DNA from: DASZPJ01 sp035550295
GTDB taxonomy: Bacteria > Patescibacteriota > Saccharimonadia > Saccharimonadales > UBA4665
Assembly: GCA_035550295.1 (NCBI GenBank)
Contig: DASZPJ010000026.1
Location: 1 to 12,019, forward strand
Reading direction: 5' to 3'
Length of the DNA stretch: 12,019 nt
A program made the translations under genes and the position numbers. This document shows, piece after piece, positions 6,451 through 11,208 of this stretch (position 1 is its first letter; the number at the start of each line of letters is the position of its first letter). The notes beneath the pieces were generated by a model, which did not search any database, was not told the DNA's origin, and saw only the letters and a program-made list of their open reading frames with translations.

Positions 6451-6752
6451 CTGCCGCCGTACGGGTAAACCCGGTAAGAACCATCGCTGTTGCGACCACC
6501 AATTTTGTCGGAATTAGTGCGTATAATGTGAGCTCGTTGGTTGCTTAAATTACTGGTTCGGTTGGCTGCCGTACCTTCAGCTGGTAATGTAAACGGAACT
6601 TCGCGGGCGGCCGTCGGGTCATCGTCGGGCCAGTGCTCTAGCATTTTTTCTGACATCGCCAGCAGACGGTCGTCAACGCCCTTGATTGATGCTGGCGTTG
6701 TTCCGGCAAATAGCTCCTCACCACCTTGCTTATCCAAACTTTCTATACCCAT
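6447..6752 (-). CDS. Unrecognised 101-aa protein on the opposite strand
   Basis: I do not recognise this protein. A longer frame reaches 6806, but the ATG at 6752 is the convincing start because AAAAAGGAGG lies just upstream, with 5 nt between GGAGG and the ATG. A strong minus-strand promoter lies further upstream. The 101-residue product is hydrophilic and mildly acidic, has no Cys, and has no membrane segment or signal peptide. Its C-terminal third is rich in Asn, Arg, Ser and Gly and ends in YRVYPYGGS, so it is probably partly disordered. Its TAA stop (6447-6449) overlaps the TAG stop of the convergent MurF-like gene (6448-6450), leaving no room for a terminator between them. The independent strong promoter suggests a short, well-expressed accessory protein. 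Confidence 0.75.
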   Translation of the reverse strand: MGIESLDKQGGEELFAGTTPASIKGVDDRLLAMSEKMLEHWPDDDPTAAREVPFTLPAEGTAANRTSNLSNQRAHIIRTNSDKIGGRNSDGSYRVYPYGGS

Positions 6753-6784
6753 CGTATCCTCCTTTTTAGGTTTATGGTGCGGCG

Positions 6785-6814
6785 AATATAAACCCTTGTC
6801 TTTCAATTTGTCAA
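6785..6814 (-). promoter_or_regulatory. Strong sigma70-type promoter for the 101-aa gene
   Basis: Reading the minus strand, a perfect -35 TTGACA (plus-strand 6809-6814) is followed after 18 bp by TATATT (plus-strand 6785-6790), a 5/6 match to the -10 consensus. Transcription would start near 6778, giving a leader of about 26 nt that contains the Shine-Dalgarno AAGGAGG. This is the best -35/-10 pair in the window. Confidence 0.72.
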
Positions 6815-6816
6815 TT

Positions 6817-6849
6817 AATTGTATTACTTAATTGTATACTTGAATTGTA
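6817..6849. repeat. Three AATTGTA direct repeats with exact 13-bp spacing (candidate operator)
   Basis: AATTGTA occurs at 6817-6823, 6830-6836 and 6843-6849, so the starts are exactly 13 bp apart. The first two copies are preceded by TT, giving TTAATTGTA twice; the third reads TGAATTGTA. The array begins just upstream of the -35 of the minus-strand gene, and its third copy overlaps the -35 of ddl (6840-6845). It is thus placed to regulate both divergent promoters, or it may simply be an AT-rich UP-like element. Confidence 0.55.
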
Positions 6850-6868
6850 ATTAGGTTTGTGCTAACCT
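6840..6868 (+). promoter_or_regulatory. Promoter of ddl, abutting its start codon
   Basis: TTGAAT at 6840-6845 is separated by 17 bp from an extended -10, TGC-TAACCT at 6860-6868. The ATG of ddl follows 7 nt later at 6876, so the transcript should be leaderless or nearly so, and there is no Shine-Dalgarno. A small inverted repeat, AGGTT (6853-6857) and AACCT (6864-6868), overlaps the -10. Confidence 0.6.
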
Positions 6869-6875
6869 GTTAATT

Positions 6876-8048
6876 ATGGAAAATATCGCAGTCATTTTTG
6901 GTGGTAGGTCGGCCGAACACGACGTTTCGGTAGTTACTGCTATCGCCAGCATCATCAAGCCTTTAGAACTTACTAAGAAATATCACGTCGAGGCTATTTA
7001 CATTGCTAAAGACGGCGCCTGGTACTGGGACGAAAAGCTCAAAGATATCAAGCTTTTCACCTCTGGTGAGATCCAGGATTTTCTGCACCGAACCCAGCCA
7101 ACCAGTGTCCAGTTTGACGGCGGCATGACGCTTGTTAAGGCCAGCGGCATCGCCGGCCGCAAGCAAACAAAGAAAATTGATCTGGTATTCCCAGCTATGC
7201 ACGGAACTTACGGCGAAGACGGCGCGTTAATGGGCCTACTTGACCTGGCCGGCATTCCCTACGTTGGCTGTGGCGTCAGCGCCAGCGCGATTGCCATGAA
7301 TAAAGTCCTGGCCAAACAAATTGCCGTGGCTAACAACATTCCGACGCCGAAATTCGAAGTTTTCAGCAAAGCCCAGCTGGAGCGCGAACCCGGTAAAGCC
7401 GTCACCACGACCCAAAAAAGCTTGAAGTATCCACTATTCGTAAAACCGGCCAAGCTTGGTTCCAGCATCGGCATTAGTCGCGTGCAAAATGAGACCGAAC
7501 TGCGCAACGCGCTGGAAGTTGCCGCGCACTATGATGATGAAGTCCTGGTGGAAGAAGCCGTCAATAATTTGATCGAGCTTACTTTGCCAATCATGGGTCC
7601 GGCCGACAGGCCACAAGCCGCATTATTAGAACAACCGCTCACCAAGGCCGAAGACTTTTTCGACTTCGAAACCAAGTACATGCAAGGCGGCAAAAAAGGC
7701 AAGGGTGGGGGCAAAGGCGCCAAAGGTGCCCAAGGCTACAGCCAAATTCCGGCTGATATTCCCGAAGATTTGTATGATAAAGCCGAAACGACTGGTTTGG
7801 CCGTTTACCAGGCTTTGGGTTGCAGCGGCATTGCCCGCGTCGACATGCTGGTGGATAGCAAAACCAAAGCCGTTTACTTCAACGAAGTGAACCCATTGCC
7901 CGGCGGACTCTACGCCCACAACTGGAATAAGGCTGGCATCAGCAACGTCGAACTAGTCCAAAAGCTGGTGGCTTTTGCCAAAGAACGCCACGCCGAACGC
8001 CAGGCTTTAACGACCGTATTTAACACTAACTACTTACAGCAATTCTAA
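6876..8048 (+). CDS. ddl: D-alanine--D-alanine ligase (atypical)
   Basis: Ddl is a cytoplasmic ATP-grasp enzyme joining two D-Ala for peptidoglycan precursors. In the 390-residue protein I see FGGRSAEHDVSVVTA with the substrate-binding Glu14, PAMHGTYGEDG (106-116), GIPYVGCGVSASAIAMNK (126-143), the ATP-grasp signature KPAKLGSSIGIS (190-201), VEEAV with Glu226, RVDMLVD with Asp323 and NEVNPLPGG (336-344). Two things are unusual. The omega-loop region, after the conserved KY (267-268), carries a Gly/Lys-rich insertion (271-287, GGKKGKGGGKGAKGAQG). After the conserved PG, where E. coli DdlB has Ser281-Leu282, this protein has His348-Asn349. The Tyr in KY is the Ddl-type residue and argues for D-Ala-D-Ala rather than D-Ala-D-Lac synthesis. 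The stop overlaps the next start (TAATG). Confidence 0.92.
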   Translation: MENIAVIFGGRSAEHDVSVVTAIASIIKPLELTKKYHVEAIYIAKDGAWYWDEKLKDIKLFTSGEIQDFLHRTQPTSVQFDGGMTLVKASGIAGRKQTKKIDLVFPAMHGTYGEDGALMGLLDLAGIPYVGCGVSASAIAMNKVLAKQIAVANNIPTPKFEVFSKAQLEREPGKAVTTTQKSLKYPLFVKPAKLGSSIGISRVQNETELRNALEVAAHYDDEVLVEEAVNNLIELTLPIMGPADRPQAALLEQPLTKAEDFFDFETKYMQGGKKGKGGGKGAKGAQGYSQIPADIPEDLYDKAETTGLAVYQALGCSGIARVDMLVDSKTKAVYFNEVNPLPGGLYAHNWNKAGISNVELVQKLVAFAKERHAERQALTTVFNTNYLQQF

Positions 8049-8821
8049 TGGCTGAAACCCGTGAAGGGGTGGTGATTGTTCCGAGCTTGGCGGCGGCCAG
8101 CGCGGAAGAGATCGCTGCCTTGCCGCAAAACACCGAACGCGAACGTGAATGGTACAAAGACCATCGAATTTTTGCCGACCACCCGGAAATGCTGGCTGCC
8201 CTGGCCACTGGTGAACTTGTACAAATCGAAGGCGACGAAAACTACGCCTTGGCTGGCCGCATGCGAAACCCTGAGTGGTACGATCAATTTACACCTTACT
8301 TGCTGCCCGCCGCCGCCTCGGCGCTAACGGTCGTTGGCCAATTGTGGCGCGATGAACTGGAAGATCGGGGCCTTGAAGCTCCCGACACGCTTTTATCAAT
8401 AACCTCAGCTGGCCGTCATAAATTACGACAAGCCGAAATCGTAAAAGATCCAACCAAGCTGGCAGTTGCCGACAGCACGCATATGCGAGCGGCGGCTTTT
8501 GACATCGACAGTTCGGGCTATTACGTCCGCAACGAAAATGGTATTTTGGTTCCAGTGGTTCATCCGGAACGCAAGCAGCAAGCCGGCTACCGTGCGGCCG
8601 CGGAGATACTGCAGCGTCTGGCATCGCCGGAACATCGCTACGTTAGCCCCGAAGCTGACAAGGCTTACGATCCGGCTATCATGGATGCAATAGTCGCCGT
8701 GGCTGATCGCTTGCATAAGTGGAGCCTAGTCAACCGTATCGTTGAATACAGCCACCAAAATGCCTTTAACCGCTGCCTTCACATTGCGCCAAATCCGTCT
8801 ATAGAATTTGTTCCGGTATAA
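8048..8821 (+). CDS. M15/DUF5715-like putative metallopeptidase
   Basis: The 257-residue protein has the layout of M15-type zinc D,D-peptidases. It has SAGRHKLRQ (120-128), where these enzymes have an Arg before the active site, then ADSTHMRAAAFDID, which fits SxHxxGxAxD with His145 and Asp152 but has Ala148 in place of Gly. Near the C-terminus, VEYSHQNAFNRCLHIAP offers Glu233 as a general-base candidate and His245 as a third zinc ligand, although the usual ExWH spacing is not kept. I recall similar proteins filed under DUF5715, from memory and not checked. There is no signal peptide or membrane helix, so it appears cytoplasmic. It is coupled to ddl by TAATG (1-nt overlap) with no Shine-Dalgarno, so it is almost certainly co-transcribed. 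A role trimming D-Ala from muropeptides is inferred. It could be a non-catalytic relative. Confidence 0.72.
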   Translation: MAETREGVVIVPSLAAASAEEIAALPQNTEREREWYKDHRIFADHPEMLAALATGELVQIEGDENYALAGRMRNPEWYDQFTPYLLPAAASALTVVGQLWRDELEDRGLEAPDTLLSITSAGRHKLRQAEIVKDPTKLAVADSTHMRAAAFDIDSSGYYVRNENGILVPVVHPERKQQAGYRAAAEILQRLASPEHRYVSPEADKAYDPAIMDAIVAVADRLHKWSLVNRIVEYSHQNAFNRCLHIAPNPSIEFVPV

Positions 8822-8843
8822 GCTGGGAATCTCGCCCATAATC

Positions 8844-8852
8844 TGCCACAAT
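8844..8852 (+). promoter_or_regulatory. Possible extended -10 before the VanX-like gene
   Basis: TGC-CACAAT at 8844-8852 is an extended -10 of moderate quality lying 7 nt before the ATG at 8860, the same layout as at ddl and guaA. No -35 or Shine-Dalgarno is visible. The gene may also be read through from ddl. Confidence 0.4.
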
Positions 8853-8859
8853 TCTAGCT

Positions 8860-9273
8860 ATGGAAACCGAACTGGTAGATATTGCCACGCTCATCCCAAA
8901 CGCGATTTTTGATATTCGCAGTGACGACGCGACCACAAAGTTAGATCCTGTTGCCGCGGAAAATCTTGTTAAAGCCGCCAAATACTTCAATGATTTTGCG
9001 CTGCGCGTGGTTATCTGGAATGCTTACTTCGCCAAACCAAATCATACAAACGGTTTGGCTATCGACGTGACGTTGGCCTATAAAGACGGTGAACTTTTGG
9101 ACATGGGCACAGACTTCGCTGATTCCAGCCCGAAAGCGCAGGCTGACGCCGAAGGCTTAACTTACGAACAGCTATCCAATCGCAGCTTTTTGGCGGAAGG
9201 CTTGGCGCAATTTGGCTTTGTGCAGTTACCATCCGAGTGGTGGCATTTCGACTTCAAAAACACCGACGAATAG
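8860..9273 (+). CDS. Miniature VanX-like D-alanyl-D-alanine dipeptidase (M15D)
   Basis: VanX-type enzymes are cytoplasmic zinc peptidases that hydrolyse D-Ala-D-Ala. This 137-residue protein shows the family's zinc motif as HTNGLAIDVTL (62-72, His62 and Asp69), the following GELLDMGTDF (77-86) and the C-terminal EWWHF (126-130, base Glu126 and ligand His129). It is far shorter than the usual ~200 residues. The segment between the beta strand VVIWNAY (50-56) and the zinc His is only a few residues long. The conserved AYRP motif, whose Arg stabilises the transition state, reads AYFAKP here. The Ser two before His62 is Pro. The N-terminal FDIRYAT-like region is cut to FDIRSDDATT. Activity is therefore uncertain; a changed specificity or a binding-only role is possible. 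It lies 38 bp after the M15-like gene and 14 bp before guaA. Confidence 0.83.
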   Translation: METELVDIATLIPNAIFDIRSDDATTKLDPVAAENLVKAAKYFNDFALRVVIWNAYFAKPNHTNGLAIDVTLAYKDGELLDMGTDFADSSPKAQADAEGLTYEQLSNRSFLAEGLAQFGFVQLPSEWWHFDFKNTDE

Positions 9274-9282
9274 TGGTACAAT
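9274..9282 (+). promoter_or_regulatory. Extended -10 promoter abutting guaA
   Basis: TGG-TACAAT at 9274-9282 is an extended -10 with a 5/6 hexamer, and its first bases follow immediately after the VanX-like stop codon. The guaA ATG begins 5 nt after the hexamer, so the transcript would be leaderless. There is no Shine-Dalgarno and no good -35. Confidence 0.55.
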
Positions 9283-9287
9283 AAGAT

Positions 9288-11168
9288 ATGAAACACGACC
9301 AGCGGTTACAGCAAAACCGAGTGGCCATTCTCGACGCTGGCGGGCAATACGTGGACTTGGTGCGCAAAGCAGTAGAGCGACAGGGTATTCCGGCTGACGT
9401 TTTGCCACTAAATACTGAACGCGCAAAAATCGAAGAAAATTACGGTGCGATTATCATTTCCGGCAGTCCAGCCAATACTTCCGAAGGCGCGGCGCCAAAA
9501 CCTGTCGCTGACATTTGGGATTCGCCGCTGCCGCTGCTGGGCATTTGTTTCGGCATGCAAGCCATGGTCGTCATGCAAGGCGGCAATGTTACCAAAAACG
9601 CTATTCGCGAAGACGGTCGGGTAACGACCCAAGTTGACGTTAGCCACCCAATTTTCAAAGGTATCAAACATGACTTCACCGGATTATTCACGCATGGTGA
9701 CTTCGTGACTTCAATTCCCGACGGTTTCGTGACGATTGGCTTACACCAGCTCAGCGACGGCTCGACGGCTTATTCGGCGATCGCCAAAGACAACAAAGTT
9801 GGCGTGCAATTCCATCCGGAAGTTTTTGACGACACGCCAGAAGGCTACCAGGTTTTCAAGAACTTCCTGTTCGGCATTGCCGGCCTGCAGCCCGACGAAG
9901 CATTCCAGGAAAAACGGCTACAGGCAATCGTTGAAGCCAAGCAAGCCGAAATTATCAAACAAGCCAACGGCCGGCCGGTAATCGCTTTTGTAAGCGGTGG
10001 CGTGGACTCAAGTGTAGCCGCGACGTTGGCGGCCAAAGCTTTGCCCAAAGACCAGCTGCATTATTTCTACATCGATAGCGGTTTTATGCGAGATGAAGAC
10101 GATGAAGTGATTGAATCTTTGCAGGCTGCCGGTTTGCCTGTCCAGAAGATCGACGCTGCCGAAAAGTTCGAGCAGGGAACGGTCGAAATCGACGGCAAAA
10201 AAGTTGGTCCGCTAGTGCAAGTTACTGATCCGGAAGAGAAGCGCAAGATAATCGGCAAAGTTTTTGTGCAGATCCAAAACGAGCTCGTCGCCAGCCTAAA
10301 ACTCGACGAAGCTTTGCTGTTGCAAGGCACCAACGCCGCCGACCGCATCGAATCCGGCCACAGCACCGGCGACCACAACACCATGACCATCAAGTCGCAC
10401 CACAACCAAGTTAAAGAAGTGCAGGAACTAAAGGCAGCTGGACTGCTAATCGAGCCAATCGACGACCTATTCAAAGACGAAGTTCGCGAACTCGGCCGCG
10501 AACTCGGTTTACCGGAAAGCCTTGTTGGCCGCCAGCCATTCCCTGGCCCCGGCACCGCCATCCGAATCTTATGCTCTGACGGTGAAGTTTCCACGTCATT
10601 CCAGCGCAGGCTGGAATCCAATCAAAATAATATTGAGCTTTTGCCAATCCGCAGTGTCGGCGTTGGTGGCGATGAACGCTCGCACTTATTTGTAGCCGCC
10701 GTCGAAAATGGAAACTACAGCGCTGAAGATCTCGCAAAGTTTGGAGCCGACCTGCCAGCCCAAAACCGCGGCGTCCTGAACCGCGTAATTTATTCACTGA
10801 TTCCCGGCTCACTCACAGATTTTTCACTCACTGAAACATATCTGACGGCTGATGTGCGCGACCAACTTCGCCAAGCCGACGCCATTGTCCACGAAGAAAT
10901 GCGCACGGCTGATCTGCTTGGCAAGATTGCCCAATTCCCAGTTGTCTCAATTCCGGTTAGCTTCGACAAACCAGGCAAACGCTCAATCGTATTACGGCCC
11001 GTGATCACCAGTACATTTATGACAGTTCAAGCCATGTTACCTAGTCGAGATCTGCCAGAAGAGTTCCTAAGCAAGTTAAGTGAACGAATTTCATCTGAAG
11101 TAGAAGGCATCTCCCAAGTTTTCCTAGACGTCACCAACAAACCACCAGCCACCACCGAGTGGGAATAG
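9288..11168 (+). CDS. guaA: GMP synthase (glutamine-hydrolysing), long eukaryote-type
   Basis: GuaA converts XMP to GMP with ATP and glutamine. The class I glutaminase domain (about 1-200) shows ILDAGGQY (14-21), the nucleophile Cys87 in GICFGMQ, and His176/Glu178 in FHPEV. The ATP-pyrophosphatase domain has the PP-loop SGGVDSS (236-242), QGTNAADRIESG (346-357) and IKSHHN (368-373). The dimerisation and XMP-binding region starts at QPFPGPG (416-422) and ends with KPPATTEWE. At 626 residues it is about 100 longer than typical bacterial GuaA (~525). The extra length is in the C-terminal region, where LLPIRSVGVGGDERS and a later QLRQADAIVHEE...VLRPVITSTFMT arrangement matches the extended human-type enzyme. 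DAGGQY also resembles the eukaryotic DAGAQY. The codons for TSFQRRLESN (436-445) are a palindromic repeat-like segment. It is cytoplasmic and needed for guanine nucleotide synthesis. Confidence 0.96.
   Translation: MKHDQRLQQNRVAILDAGGQYVDLVRKAVERQGIPADVLPLNTERAKIEENYGAIIISGSPANTSEGAAPKPVADIWDSPLPLLGICFGMQAMVVMQGGNVTKNAIREDGRVTTQVDVSHPIFKGIKHDFTGLFTHGDFVTSIPDGFVTIGLHQLSDGSTAYSAIAKDNKVGVQFHPEVFDDTPEGYQVFKNFLFGIAGLQPDEAFQEKRLQAIVEAKQAEIIKQANGRPVIAFVSGGVDSSVAATLAAKALPKDQLHYFYIDSGFMRDEDDEVIESLQAAGLPVQKIDAAEKFEQGTVEIDGKKVGPLVQVTDPEEKRKIIGKVFVQIQNELVASLKLDEALLLQGTNAADRIESGHSTGDHNTMTIKSHHNQVKEVQELKAAGLLIEPIDDLFKDEVRELGRELGLPESLVGRQPFPGPGTAIRILCSDGEVSTSFQRRLESNQNNIELLPIRSVGVGGDERSHLFVAAVENGNYSAEDLAKFGADLPAQNRGVLNRVIYSLIPGSLTDFSLTETYLTADVRDQLRQADAIVHEEMRTADLLGKIAQFPVVSIPVSFDKPGKRSIVLRPVITSTFMTVQAMLPSRDLPEEFLSKLSERISSEVEGISQVFLDVTNKPPATTEWE
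10594..10620. repeat. REP-like short palindromic element in frame inside guaA
   Basis: The 27 bases 10594-10620 contain ATTCCAGC (10598-10605), a GCAG loop and GCTGGAAT (10610-10617), a perfect 8-bp inverted repeat flanked by CGTC and CCA. This is the layout of the short dispersed repeat known from many bacterial genomes (CGTCATTCC...GGAATCCA). Its telltale translations appear in the different frames: SFQRRLES in guaA, and DSSLRWND and WIPACAGMT on the opposite strand. It lies in a region of guaA that differs between short and long GuaA types. Confidence 0.6.
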
Positions 11169-11188
11169 TCGCTTTAACAGATAAGAAC

Positions 11189-11197
11189 TGATATAAT
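11189..11197 (+). promoter_or_regulatory. Extended -10 promoter of leuS
   Basis: TGA-TATAAT at 11189-11197 is a perfect extended -10. The leuS ATG at 11209 is 11 nt downstream, so the leader would be only about 5 nt, with no room for a Shine-Dalgarno. The 40-bp gap after guaA has no terminator hairpin, so read-through from guaA is also possible. Confidence 0.6.
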
Positions 11198-11208
11198 ATT
11201 GGCTCATC

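Noticed and set aside
6541..6831. Plus-strand 96-codon frame opposite the 101-aa minus-strand gene
   Set aside because: It is the antisense shadow of a gene with a strong promoter and Shine-Dalgarno, and it has no initiation signals of its own.
6811..6853. Replication origin with AT-rich 13-mers
   Set aside because: Three 13-bp AT-rich units recall an oriC unwinding element, but I see no DnaA box cluster nearby and the flanking genes are not origin-linked. A promoter-region operator fits better.
6876..9273. An acquired vancomycin-resistance cassette
   Set aside because: There is no VanH-type dehydrogenase and no two-component regulator, the ligase keeps the Ddl-type Tyr in its omega-loop region, and nothing suggests recent transfer.
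10067..10621. Minus-strand 184-codon frame inside guaA
   Set aside because: It is a shadow of guaA. Its N-terminus (SSLRWND) only reflects the palindromic repeat-like segment.
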